From Megamerina dolium (Eukaryota; Arthropoda; Insecta; Diptera; Megamerinidae): a stretch of DNA of 64,000 nt. The notes beneath the pieces are model-generated. The model saw only the letters and a program-made list of their open reading frames with translations, was not told the origin of the DNA and ran no database searches. This document shows positions 1 to 11,429 of this stretch, piece by piece. The position numbers and the translations under genes were made by a program. Location of the stretch: assembly GCA_963854835.1 (NCBI GenBank), contig OY978528.1, positions 52,362,508 through 52,426,507 on the forward strand, given 5' to 3'. How positions within the stretch are numbered: the stretch's first letter is position 1; each line of letters opens with the position of its first letter.

Positions 1-400
1 GATATTCATAAGCTTCTATTGAGGCGAATTTACCACCATAGATAGGAACAGGTAGCAATCACTTGGTGCTAGGTCCGGACTATAAGGTGGATGCATCCCA
101 ACCAAGCTCCCGGAACTTCTGGCGAGTCACATCGATGTGTGTGGCCTGAAGTTGTCCTGATGGAACACAATTCCTCTCCTATTGGCCAAAGCTGGCCACT
201 TCTGGGCGATTGCTTCCTTCAGACGGTCCAATGTTGATAGTACAGAACCGAATTAAGAGTTTGGCCGTAGAGGAGCAGCTCATAGTAGATGATTCCCTGC
301 CAATCCCATAAAACACATAGCAAAAACTTCCTGACCGTCAATCCTGGTTTAGTCACCGTTTGCGCCTATCTTTCTAACGTCAACCAGCTTAACCCGATCG
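1..400 (-). pseudogene. mariner (DD34D) transposase relic
   Basis: Reverse-strand translation in shifting frames gives a run of mariner transposase blocks in the right order: a WDWQGIIYYELL-like block near 280-310, DRLKEAI-like near 200-230, HQDN..RPHTS (second catalytic Asp) near 140-160, and HPPYSPDLAPSD (third Asp) near 65-95. At least one frameshift lies between the RELGWD and HPPYSPDL blocks, and in-frame stops are present, so it cannot make protein. The C-terminal end is close to the window edge and no terminal inverted repeat was identified. It is an old mariner insertion, not a host gene. Confidence 0.8.
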
Positions 401-2150
401 CACTTATACAACGCGAGATACAGATTACTAAAACATTCTATTGGAAAAATAATGGATTTCTTTTTACTACACCTTATAATAGCATAGACAACAAAACTTC
501 ACTGTTTTGTGATTTTACACCAATATTAAATACAAAAAAATGAACGCAAATGCAAATGTTGATAAGTAATAAGTAGTAGGTATCTCCATTTTTCGTGTAC
601 GGAATTATAAGAAATGCACTAAAACATGATTTGCTTAAGTAGCTGCCATTGTTTCTTATAAAAAGCAGCCTTGCACACACACACACACACATCCACCCTC
701 TTAGGTATGTAAATATATCACTTAATCATGTGACAATAATTGTGGCAAAATGAGCCATCTCAAAAGATTTGTATACAATGTGCTGATATAATTGACAAAT
801 CTCATTATTATTATCATCATTATCATTTATATCATATATGTATTTATTATGTTAAACATTATCCTCATTTGCTTTTTGTTAACATTATTATACAGCTTAT
901 GAGAGTAACAAACAATAAGTAAAACAACAACCCAAGAAATCTTTATAAATATCAAATGTCACTTTCTGCATACATCGAATCTCATAATCACTCTCACCAC
1001 CAGCACCATTATCATCATCATCATCATTATCGTCATCGTCATTTATGATTATTTGCAATGAGGTGGATGAATTGGTTGGTTGGTGAAAGTTGTTCACATG
1101 CAAATGCGCAAACATGTCGCGCTTGTTTTTGCTATTCGTTGTTGCTCTATTCGTTTGTATCTATGTGTATATGTCTAACTGCATTGCACTCTGCCGCTAT
1201 TAGCCTCCTTCTCCTTTCTTTTCATATCTTAACATTTTGCATCTCAATTGACAGACACTATGGTACAGGCAGACACCTGATGTCTTGAACTCGTTTGCGA
1301 AAAACTCAGTATCAATATACCGCTACTCGAATTCTATAGAAGAGAGTAATGGTCCAAATACCCACAGAACACAAAATACTAATACGACTCTCAGTGAATT
1401 TGACAGAATCCGCTGTTCGGGTGACGTAATAATAGTCCCATTGTTCACAAGAATGTTAAAAAGATAGAAAATGTATAACCTAACCTCATTGTTGATAAAC
1501 AACACAACAAATTTAAGTCTTTTTTTGTTCTCATTGTAGTTACAATTGTTTAAAATGTGTAATTAAAAATTGATATGAAAACAATTTTTTGCATTGTTTA
1601 CATTTTTTTTCTTATTTGTTCTCCACTTTCGCAACATTGTAATTTTCTCTCGCAGTTGAAACTATTATGCGTCAGAACTAGAAAAATCCTCTTTGATTTG
1701 CGCAATCTTGTTTTCTATCATTCTACCCACGAGGTATCGTCACGTAGGGTAAAGTAACGTGAACGTAGATAATGCAGTGATTAGATTAGTGATTAGAAAT
1801 CACAGGCTGCAGTAGAAATCAGCTGTTGTATGTGTGTTCGACTGCCCTCCTCGGTGCTATGGCGTTGCCAGTCTGGCATTACTTATCTTAAAACATATGT
1901 CTTACTAGAGCGCTTTCACCTCTCTTGGAGGTGGTCCCTCCAGAGAATCGTATCGAAGATATGCTGATGCGATCATAAATTAACTCGCACCGTCACTTAT
2001 TCTCACTACTGAGAGATCCGGTGAGCACAAGCTAGACATTAGAACCGCACGTATCCCCTGTCTAAGTAAAATGCATGTCTTTAACCTCCCCCCTGTTTGT
2101 GGATAGAACAAGGTGGTCTTTTGTGCAGATAGCCCTTTGATTCTTCCACG
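401..2150. other. AT-rich intergenic DNA, no gene seen
   Basis: No convincing coding region. It contains a short CA microsatellite (about 674-690) and ATC/ATT trinucleotide-rich stretches (about 805-840 and 1005-1040). The short open frames lack family similarity and are interrupted by low-complexity sequence. Confidence 0.6.
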
Positions 2151-2156
2151 AAAGAT

Positions 2157-3300
2157 CTAGGGTTCTTGCAATGTCAGCTCATCATTATCGAAGCTCCGCA
2201 CCATTATTGCTAATACAGCTTTGCTGTGGTGACACACATTTAAGAGTTTCTGGCGCGGGACCACTTCCCGCCCTAATGGCTTCTTCCTTGCGGAACTTGC
2301 CATTAGCCCCACGCCAAGAGCCGCGTCATGCTCCTCATACTGCATCCTTCTGGAATTTGACGACGGCCTGCTCGAGACCGCAGTTGAGTCTCCCCACCGC
2401 GATCTTGATGGCCTCCGCATCCTCCTTGAGACTCAGCACGATGAGTACGACACCTGCCTTATCTGCCTTGCCAAACGTATCTCTGCGAATAACACTCCAT
2501 TTAGAAGTGTCCTTCACACAGCTGTTTTGCCACTGCAGCCTCCTAAGAACGATGTCGTTACCCTCTAATATCAGGTCCATGATCCCCATAACTAGGTCGA
2601 CCTTAGCTATTTGAGCGTAGGTTTTCCTCGCCCTGGTAGGTCCGTTAGCATCGCCCTTTGTTCGCTCAGCCCGACGTTTAGGCGCTCTAGCGATATCGCT
2701 TGTACCAGGTACCGCATGTGAGAATTATGGGTTCGCCGAGTTAACAATCTTATCAGATTGTCCACGCCGCTCATCACTCCCCGATGTCGGTTTTCCCTGC
2801 ACTGTCGTTCCCAGAGCTATCCCACCCGTACTAGGCTTGAGCTTCGGTCCTAGTTTAGATCGACTGACGGCCTTTATAACTAGCCGTTCATCTCCCCGAG
2901 CACTTGCCTTTTTCGGTGTTTGCTTGGAAGGATTATCAACCTCCTTAGGGGAAAGTTGTCCATCCTTCCCCACATCCGCCTCAACTGACCCCTCCATGTT
3001 GTTTGAATGAGCGTCCTCGGATGTCGAACTCTTCAGAGCTATCGACCCTGAACCTCTTCCCCGAGTTCTTCACTTCCAAGGTCGACTCGTCTTGCAGACG
3101 TGCACTGAGTGGCACGAGAGCTGCTCAATGGCCTTCTACGACGACTTCATGGCTTTTATACGTCACCTCTTTCGATTCTGGTGGAGTGGTCCGCCTACGC
3201 AGAGATTCGCGAAACGCATGTAAGGTTACTTATTACGGAGGGCGTAAACTCACGTTAGCGACTGGGTTATTTTTAAAAAGGGGCTCTCAGCCATGCTGAT
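2157..3300 (-). pseudogene. degenerate mobile-element ORF (gag/ORF1-like)
   Basis: The reverse strand has a decayed, GC-richer open stretch unlike its AT-rich surroundings. A Ser/Lys/Pro-rich N-terminal part (2725-2997) is followed by a globular part (2335-2589) with DIVLRRLQWQNSC and LNCGLEQAVVKF motifs. These resemble the uncharacterised gag-like proteins (for example DUF4780-type) that accompany insect retroelements. Frame changes near 2330, 2600 and 2725 and stops upstream show it is broken. The family assignment is from memory of motif style only. The GC shift supports an inserted element. Confidence 0.4.
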
Positions 3301-4140
3301 ATTCGGCATGGATCGCGATGATTTTTGGCCTGGCATAATTACATTTTTCATACAATCATAAAAGTGCAGGAACATTGTATGGAAAAATAAATACCTAAAA
3401 AATAAATATCTAAAAAAGACCTGCTGCTCTGTAAAAGGCTGTAACTCAGAAACTATTTGAGATTTCCACTTGAAATTTTAACCTAACCTAACCTGTGCCC
3501 CTTAAATTATTTTTATTAGAATTCGAAAATATAATAATAGATAATAGATAATAGGCTAATAGATGCTCTCAGTATCAGCACGATGAAGGCACAGGTCGAA
3601 GGTTGGACAAGACAAGTTACTGGATAAGTTATCATTGGGAAGGGATGGAAAACATTATGGAAAACATAGAGGCAACGACTCACATAGTGTGTCAGTGTTC
3701 TGTATTGGCAAGAAAGTAGCATCGGTAATTCACATTGGGTTGATAAAAAGAAAAGCGACCAAGATGTATGTTCTGATTTGGTTAAGCCCAAAACAATAAA
3801 GATATAAATTAATTTGGATGTAAAAAAACTACAGAATTTTGTTTTTGTATATAGGCTGGGACATTTTAAGATAATTTGGTATTTTGACTTGTAAGGAAAA
3901 CTAAAAGACTTTTCGCTTTTACTACGAAAATTTCTAAACATCTTAATCATCAGTTTATCAAATTATACTATTATACAGTTTGGTGTTGCGATATTGAAAT
4001 CTTAATATTGAAATTTTAATATTTCATCTTTCATTTGATCAAAATTTTATTTCGATTTGTCAATTCATTCATTTATTACATGCCATTTGATATGTCAGTG
4101 TATTTTTTTGCAATGAAAAAATTAGTGATAACATGTTTTG
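3301..4140. other. intergenic DNA, no gene seen
   Basis: A 144-codon reverse frame (3516-3950) has no recognisable domain and biased AT-rich composition. Three TAACC units at about 3480 are too few to be meaningful. Nothing else is supportable. Confidence 0.5.
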
Positions 4141-4224
4141 TTTTGGACGGTATCAGCAACAGAAATTCTTACAAAAAGATGAAAGTGCTAAAGAATCTGC
4201 TCCTTCATTTCCAGCTGTACATCG

Positions 4225-4660
4225 ATGATTTTTAGACGCAGTGGACATCGAAAAAATGCAATGAAACCAGAAATCATTATGGAAGTGTATCATATTGTTT
4301 GTGAATATCCAAGTTTGACTAACCATGAAATTGCTCATACCATTGGTGTGTATATCAGACGAACCCTCAGGCGATTACTCCATAATGTACATGAAGAATT
4401 ACATATGAAAAAGCTGTTCTGAATGTTAGTACCGCATTCGTTAACAATTCAACAAAAACCGAATAGAAAATCTCTTTTCCAGCGTAATTTGGAGCGTTGT
4501 AAGAAGAATAAAACATATTTTGTTTTATAACTATGGATGAGACTTGGATCTATGACCATGATCTTAAACTGAAATAAGAACATTTAGAGTGGACTGAAGC
4601 TGGTTGTTTAGCTCTAAAACGGATGCAGTCAGAGACAAAAAATGACCACACAGTCGGCTG
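4225..4660 (+). pseudogene. mariner transposase relic, 5' half
   Basis: The forward strand reads, with frameshifts, a mariner-type N-terminal region followed by a VPHSLT/QRNLERC-like linker and the TMDETW block (first catalytic Asp) at about 4530-4550, then WTEAG at about 4590. This matches the first half of a mariner transposase. The second half lies in the same orientation at 6190-6620, about 1.5 kb away, separated by a SINE and a tandem-repeat block. Stops and frameshifts make it non-functional. Confidence 0.65.
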
Positions 4661-4722
4661 TGGCCGATCCAATTATTAGTTTGTTCGCATATCCATCTTT
4701 TTCTTTTATTTTCGCAACTTTT

Positions 4723-4734
4723 CTGACTATAATA
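4723..4734. repeat. target-site duplication of SINE copy 1
   Basis: CTGACTATAATA at 4723-4734 is repeated exactly at 5084-5095 on the other side of the SINE, as expected for LINE-assisted insertion. Confidence 0.85.
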
Positions 4735-5083
4735 AAAAAAATAAATATGTGGCACTTAAAGCCCCAAAGTTCTCATTGGCCGAGCTTCTTTTCCATTACT
4801 GTTGTGCGTCTTAAATTTTAGACAGTATTAGAAGGGACCTACTTATTTTAGCCGGTTCCGAACGGCAGAACACTTGTGACATCACTTTTTCTGAGCTTTG
4901 TCACAGAGTTCTTTAAGAAGCTTTTTCATGGCAAGTTGTTACTGTCGGAAGAATTGCCGACAGGTGGGTACCATTCGAAAGAAAAATCCTATCGATATTA
5001 AATTTGTTATGCATCAGCCGGGGATTGAACCACGACCTACAGATCAGAAGGCGAACACACTAACCACTGAGCTACGGCACCCA
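4735..5083 (-). mobile_element. tRNA-derived SINE, copy 1
   Basis: This is a 349-bp SINE on the reverse strand. The 5' end (high coordinate) is tRNA-like: GGGTGCCGTAGCTCAGTGG supplies an A box and GGTTCAATCC a B box about 40 nt later. A roughly 270-bp unrelated body follows, ending in GGGGCTTTAAGTGCCACATA and an A/T-rich tail. A perfect 12-bp target duplication, CTGACTATAATA, flanks it (4723-4734 and 5084-5095). Two other copies in the window (45626-45989 and 53485-53820) are alignable over the whole length. Pol III transcription from the internal boxes is expected from the family. An open frame across part of it is incidental. Confidence 0.9.
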
Positions 5084-5104
5084 CTGACTATAATACTAAT
5101 CTGA

Positions 5105-6185
5105 AATATATAATTGACAAAGTAACATATTTTATAAGTTATGGTAGTTTTAAAGGGGATAATTTAAAGGATGTTTTTAAGATAATCAATAAATAAATAA
5201 ATAATAAAGTGGGCATGCCTTGCCTCTTTCTTCTAAATCTAATTATTTTTGTAATACGAATCCACACCTTAAGTTTGGTTATCCTACGCTGAAAAGTTCG
5301 TAATTATAGCGGTTACAATTTTTTTTGGCAATTATGAATGGTGGCCCCATTAAGAAGTAGGCATGGCGTATTGATTTCAAGCTAGATGATTTTCGACTAC
5401 GATAATAATCTAAGTGTCAGTTATGGTTGTTTTACACAGTAGATTTCCGAAGTTACAGCTGTTTCAAAAAGAAATTCGGTCATTTTGCAAGAGGTCTAAT
5501 TAAAACTGCGGCGTGCCTGGTCCAGGGTCTAGTTGCCCCCACAACACTAATCCATACCTTAAAACTGGTTGTTCTAACCTGAATAGTTTGTAAGTTATGG
5601 CGGTTAAAGTTTTTTATTTGCCTAATTTTGTATGGGAGCCCCATTAAGAAGTGGGCGTGGTATGCGGATTTTATGCCGTATTATTTTCGACTACCATGTT
5701 AATGTAAATCACAATTATATATGGTCTAGGCAAAAACTACCGAAGTTACAGCTGCCAAAATTGAAAAGAACTTCAATTATTTTGTATGGGAGCTACCATA
5801 AAGAATAGGCATGGCTTGCCCATTTCTTGTTAATCTGGTTAGCCTTACAATACTAGTTCGTAAGTTAGGGCAGTTTTAACTGTTTTTTGAAAAAAAAGGT
5901 TAAAGATTTTTAAAATTCCGAGGTTAGTTTCTTTGAATGCTTGAATAGGCGTGGCAATTGACCGATCATGTCCAAGAATAGTCCCATCCATACCCTTGGA
6001 TCATAGGTTACTTATATATTTGGTCAAGTTATCGTGCGAATCAGCCAGGTGACAGACAGACCTACAGACAGACGGACATCGTTAAATCGAAAGTATAAGC
6101 GACGCTGGTCACGAATATATATTTTTTTATTACTTCGTGTGGTTACAAACATCTGACCGAATACCTTGCGTATACTTATGCGAGG
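5105..6185 (+). repeat. tandem-repeat element with GGGCGTGG-type units
   Basis: About three diverged units with a period near 285 bp. The phrase 'ccacaccttaagtttggtta' at 5264 recurs as 'ccataccttaaaactggttg' at 5551 and in part at 5838. Each unit also has a 'gccccattaagaagtgggcg'-like block and an 'accgaagttacagctg'-like block. A CAGA-rich stretch (about 6053-6085) and a short hairpin (ATACCTTGC / GCGAGGTAT, about 6161-6188) mark the right end. The same family lies inverted at 9480-10770 and 36725-37100. It carries no coding capacity and is probably a non-autonomous element or dispersed satellite. Confidence 0.65.
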
Positions 6186-6189
6186 TATA

Positions 6190-6625
6190 AAAAGAATATG
6201 ACATCAGTTTTTTGGGATGGAAAAAGGATTTTGTTCATTGATTAGCTTGAGGAAAGTAAAACAATTATTGCAAGTTTTTGGACCAGCTGAATAAAAAAAA
6301 AACCGCTTAGAGAAGAAAAAAAAATATTTCTTCATTTTATAATTTTTCAAAATACAAGTGCTTTGGCGATGGCTAAATTAAATGAATTAAAGCACCAACT
6401 GTGTCACTAGGCACCCATCGATTGCCACCTCCTCAGGAACTTGAAACAATTCTTTAGTGGAAAGTGTTTTTTTGTCGAATGACGGATCCATTGCAGCTAT
6501 GTAACATTATTTTGCAGAACTTCCGGAAAATCTTTATAGAGATGGTATATAATTTTTGGTGGATCACTGGAATAAATGTATTGTTGAGTTGAGAGCGATA
6601 AAATTGAATTAAAAAAAACTAATTT
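6190..6625 (+). pseudogene. mariner transposase relic, 3' half
   Basis: The forward strand reads, with stops, SVFWDGKRILFID (near 6210), then AKLNELK (near 6370), APID and LLRNLKQFF, and finally a Y/FRDGI...WNKCI-like C-terminal block (near 6535-6580). These are the mariner blocks that follow the one at 4225-4660. Position, orientation and complementarity suggest one transposase copy split by later insertions. Confidence 0.7.
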
Positions 6626-6629
6626 CATT

Positions 6630-8040
6630 TAAAAATACACTTTCTTTCGTTTTTGCTTGCAATACTATTCATCTAACCTGAATTAAATTCTTTTTGACTT
6701 ACATATATTATATTATTAGCTATTGTGTCATATGCGAGATTTTGTAATAGCCCTATATGTGGATTAATCGACGCCATATTTGAGAGCATTCATGAATTTT
6801 AATGATTTAATGGATTCGCTAATCCACTGCATGTTTCCATAGACAGTATATATTTGTACATACATAAAGTTATGCTGTACGTAAAAAGCTTATGAAATGC
6901 GTTCTGAAAATTGAATGGCATCATCAACTTGAAGCGCGGTGCACTTTGACCTTTTTTAGCGATAATATATTACATATGGATGTATTGTTTTATTGCTCAT
7001 ATACGTAGTCAATTTTGATGTTGGTAAGCTTCGAATTGCGTGTGTCAAATTATGCAGAAACATAAACAAAAACAACAAATTAGTAATAATACATAACAAT
7101 AAACATGAAAATTACACAATAAGTATGTATTGTATTTATATGCATTGTATATGTAGTTACATACATTTTTTTGTTTTTAGATCAATTATAATTGCATTTT
7201 GCTTGAGGGAAAGCATTTCACTATCTGTCGTAATGCATGTTGTTGTCTTGTGTCAAACAGGAAGCGGAAATATACCTATCTTACAATAAGTAGAGATAGC
7301 ATTGTATGAGATGTTTTGATTTTGCTTCATATTGTATTTGCTGTTTTAGTATAATTAGTATAAAGCTTAGTATACTGTGAAATGGCAACATTAAAGACCC
7401 TTTAGCGTGCGCGTAATGTAACTTTCAAGTGAGGGAACATGCATACATATCATATATTGCAAATAATAAATAATTGATGATTATTTCTACACATGGCTAT
7501 TTTATTTATTTATTAACTTGTTTTTTTTTGTTTTGTTTTGTTTATATGTTTCAGTTAATTGAATAAACAATTAATATTATACAATTGATATTTGGCGAGG
7601 GGGAAAGATAAATATGAAAACAGTACAATTAAAATTTTGTCTATAGAGTAGGTATGTAACAATATTAATTACATAGTAATAAGCAGGTAAATGCTGTGTA
7701 ATTGTATGTTTATCAATGTATTAAAAAATATTAATTAAATTATTGGGGATTGCTGTAATTCCTTTTTATCGAATGAAAGACTTGTACAATAAAAAAATTG
7801 CTTATATTGAACCAATTTAAATCGATTTCATGCTTGAATCAAATGTTTTTAAAAAGTTTATATATACTAATACAATAGTATACAAATATTATGTATATAT
7901 TAAAATATTTTCTAATGCAATAGGTATGAATACATAAACTCACAAAGATTGTAAATCAATCAAAAGTTATGTTGCATTAGGAAATAATTTGAAAATAAAA
8001 ATAATTGTAAAACAGGAAATATTGAACCAGCAAATATTGT
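6630..8040. other. AT-rich intergenic DNA, no gene seen
   Basis: Very AT-rich sequence with short random frames only. No repeat, RNA gene or domain could be supported. Confidence 0.5.
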
Positions 8041-8076
8041 GCGAATAAAGATTATATTGTAATGAGTATTGATGGT

Positions 8077-8385
8077 TGGTTACTCATAACTAATTGTGAA
8101 TGGTACGAATAATGGCAGCATCGAAACGAATGTCAACAAAAAGAAATAGGCGATAACCAGAACAAGCCAACGAGAAAGAAAGAGAAGAATCTCGATGACG
8201 ATTAAGGAAGATTCTGGAGTGTTGCCACAGACTATGAATAGGGCTAGTTGTTGACAAATGAACCAATTGAATTCCGAAAGTGATCGCGCAAGCATGGACA
8301 CAGTATCAGAGGCAAAAATTGCAAGTGCATTAAAGAGATTGTAAACAGAGTTGATTAAATAAATTGTTGCTGTATATAGTTTTAA
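8077..8385 (-). CDS. unrecognised hydrophobic ORF, possible exon or pseudogene
   Basis: The reverse strand stays open from about 8385 down to 8080, with the first ATG at 8301. The peptide looks protein-like rather than random: SLSEFNWFICQQLALFIVCG, a helix around SSLIVIEILLFLSRWLV, then a second long hydrophobic stretch ending PLFVPFTISYE. At least two membrane segments are predicted by eye. I recognise no family. An insect chemoreceptor or transporter tail was considered, but its signature motifs are absent. No partner exon was found, so this may be a terminal exon of an unseen gene, a pseudogene fragment or chance. Confidence 0.25.
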
Positions 8386-8389
8386 AAAA

Positions 8390-9475
8390 TAAGTGTTGCA
8401 ATTATTATTGACAGAATTCAGTGATCGAACAAGATTGATTCGAGTAGAGTTAAACGTTCACAAAACGTTCACATATATTTGGTTGTGTGAATTAGTAACC
8501 AGCCTTTACGTTACATGGCACCACGCGTAAGCGTGATGTCATACATCATTGTCCGAAACGTCTATTCACTTGCTGTCAACATCATTCGAAAGTTTTCAAT
8601 TTGGTTGTGCGCATCATATTTTTTGCGGGAAGTTTTCTTAAGGTACTTTTTTTGCAAAGAAGAGTGTAGATGAAAGTCATCATATATCAATAATAATTAC
8701 AAATTGTTTAAGTAGAATATTTTACATATGTAGTGATTAAATTTATTACCCTTTTGCTTCATTGACCATATCCGCAAAGAGGCCATTGCTTTTACAAGTG
8801 GATAATCGTTTCCATCTCGAAAGATAAAGATTTCTTTTCTTACATAACTTTCGACCTTTGCCTTAACCGTAATTTAATTAGTTTATTAATAAAGGTAATG
8901 AAGATAATGAAGAAATAAGTATTTGATAGTAACGAAGAGATGATAAAAAATATTCACATTTGTAATAATTGTAATAGCACATTAACGTAAAAAAAACATA
9001 TATGTATATATATTGATAATAAATTCGAAAGTGCTCTATAATACAAATGAAAGGCATTTTTATGTAGCAATATAACATTATGTTCACCTTTCTGAAATGT
9101 TAAACTATTAAATATGTTTATATTATTATACTACAAGCAAAACAATAAAAGGTATAGAGGTATATAAGGCCAATCACTAAGGATTTCAAAAAACTTGAAA
9201 TCAAAAATAATAATAAAAAATAAACACAAGAAAAGTTACTCATATTGGCTCAACTCTATTTACAACTAAAATAAGGTTTGACTACACTCACTAGTTTAAA
9301 TATTTGTAAATATAATTATAAAATTTGTTTGAAGGCCTCCTCTAAACCTTGGCACCTCTTTGCTGAACTACATATATTATATGTACGAACCAATGGTCCT
9401 TCAATTTCACTATTTCGATATCTATCGAATACAAACTACATACAAGTATGTATGTAGTTTGTTGTAGTTTCTTCG
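8390..9475. other. AT-rich intergenic DNA, no gene seen
   Basis: No coding, RNA or repeat feature could be supported. Short frames here are low-complexity Tyr/Ile-rich shadows of AT-rich DNA. Confidence 0.5.
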
Positions 9476-9479
9476 AAGT

Positions 9480-10775
9480 CGAAGAAATTAAACAAAAATT
9501 TGAAAACGCTATAACTTACAAAGTATTTAGCGTGGAACAACTATATTTAAATTGTGTATTTTAAGAATAACTAGATTTACAAGAAATGGGCCAACCACGC
9601 CCACTGCTTATAGTAGCCTCCATATATAATATTCTGTCTAGAACAACCATAATTAAGACTTATAGCCTAGGCAGACGGCAGCGCTAATCCGGATTAACGG
9701 CGCACTTAATCCGAATAAAATATTAACCTGACAGTATTGCGGATTAACTAGAAGGCTGATTGCTGTTTTATTAGGTCTGCTCACTTACATTACTATCACT
9801 AACAATCTCTCTCGAAGTGAGAAAATCTACAAGAAGTATGTGAACTGAAAACTATCAGAAACTTGTAAATTGACATTCACAGTTCGTAATTGACAGCTGG
9901 ATTTATTTGTTCGCCAACGGTTTTCATGTCGAAAACTGTTAACAATTGTTGATAGTTTTTTATAAGAGAATACACCTATTGTTTTGTAAGTCGGATCGAG
10001 AAAAATTCACAATAGAAATTTTTCAGCAGTGTTGTCATCGAAAATCCTAATCCTCTTTAATTTTGAGAATTAACTCGTAATTTATGCGGATTAGCTGCAG
10101 TTAATTCGAATTAAATCTTTAATCCGGATTAACGCTGCCGTCTGTCAGGGCTATTAGATTAATATGGTAGTCGGAAATAACCCGGCATGAATTCAGCATG
10201 ACACAACCACTTCATAATCGGGCTCCCATACAAAGTTTTTTTTCACCGTAATAAGTTATAAATTATTCAGCGTAGAACAACCACATTACCGCGTAGATAA
10301 GTATGTAGGGGCAACTAGATTTAGAAGTAATGGACGAACCATACCCACTGTTTATAGTAACTCCCGTACAAAATGACTAAATTTCTTATAAATTGGAATA
10401 GTTACAACTTCGGCAATGTTTTATCTAGAACAACCATAATTGAACTTTAGATTAATATGGTAGCCGCAAATGTTCTGGCATGAAAACACTATGCAACGCC
10501 GTAACTTGCGATCTATTCACAGTAGGACAACCATATTTAAGTTGTGGATTAGTATTCCAAAGATAATTAGATCTACAAGAAAGATACAAGCCACACCCAC
10601 ATTTTTATATACCTTTTATGTACCTCACCTACTACTTAATGTAGCTTCCATACCAAGTCGAGGTATTATCTTAAACTTTAAAACCCCCATAACCTACAAA
10701 ATACTTCGCCTAAGGTAACCATATTTTAGGTGTACATTAATTATGTATAATTCGGACGGCACCGGACGACTGTAA
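9480..10775 (-). repeat. inverted copy of the GGGCGTGG tandem-repeat element
   Basis: The reverse complement carries the same units as 5105-6185. The 'agatttacaagaaatgggcc'-type phrase begins at 9573, 10317 and 10569. The last two are 252 bp apart. The first two are 744 bp apart, which becomes about 253 once the 491-bp MITE between them is removed. The right end, 'ataattcggacggcaccgg' near 10748, matches the end of the copy at 36725-37100. It is non-coding. Confidence 0.65.
9663..10153. mobile_element. MITE copy 1, TTA target duplications, palindromic termini
   Basis: This is a 491-bp non-coding element with terminal inverted repeats. The left end reads TAGCCTAGGCAGACGGCAG and then continues into GCGCTAATCCGGATTAA. 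The right end is its near-complement, finishing CTGCCGTCTGTCAGGGCTA. TTA flanks both sides (9660-9662 and 10154-10156). The neighbouring repeat unit shows what the empty site looks like. TAATCCGGATTA, a 12-bp perfect palindrome, occurs near each end (9685-9696 and 10120-10131). A second copy lies at 32503-33015. A 3-bp TWA duplication is typical of PIF/Harbinger elements, so that superfamily is the best guess. Confidence 0.8.
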
Positions 10776-10779
10776 GCTC

Positions 10780-11429
<650 letters not shown>

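Noticed and set aside
3475..3497. TAACC x3, reminiscent of the insect TTAGG-type telomere repeat
   Set aside because: Only three units, a five-base word in a plain intergenic context, and flies lack TTAGG telomeres.
3516..3950. 144-codon reverse ORF
   Set aside because: No domain, composition of random AT-rich DNA, and no splice or transcript support.
4990..5090. A tRNA gene (A and B boxes on the reverse strand)
   Set aside because: The cloverleaf is imperfect, and the same head is repeated with the same body and tail at three places with target duplications, so it is a SINE head and not a tRNA gene.
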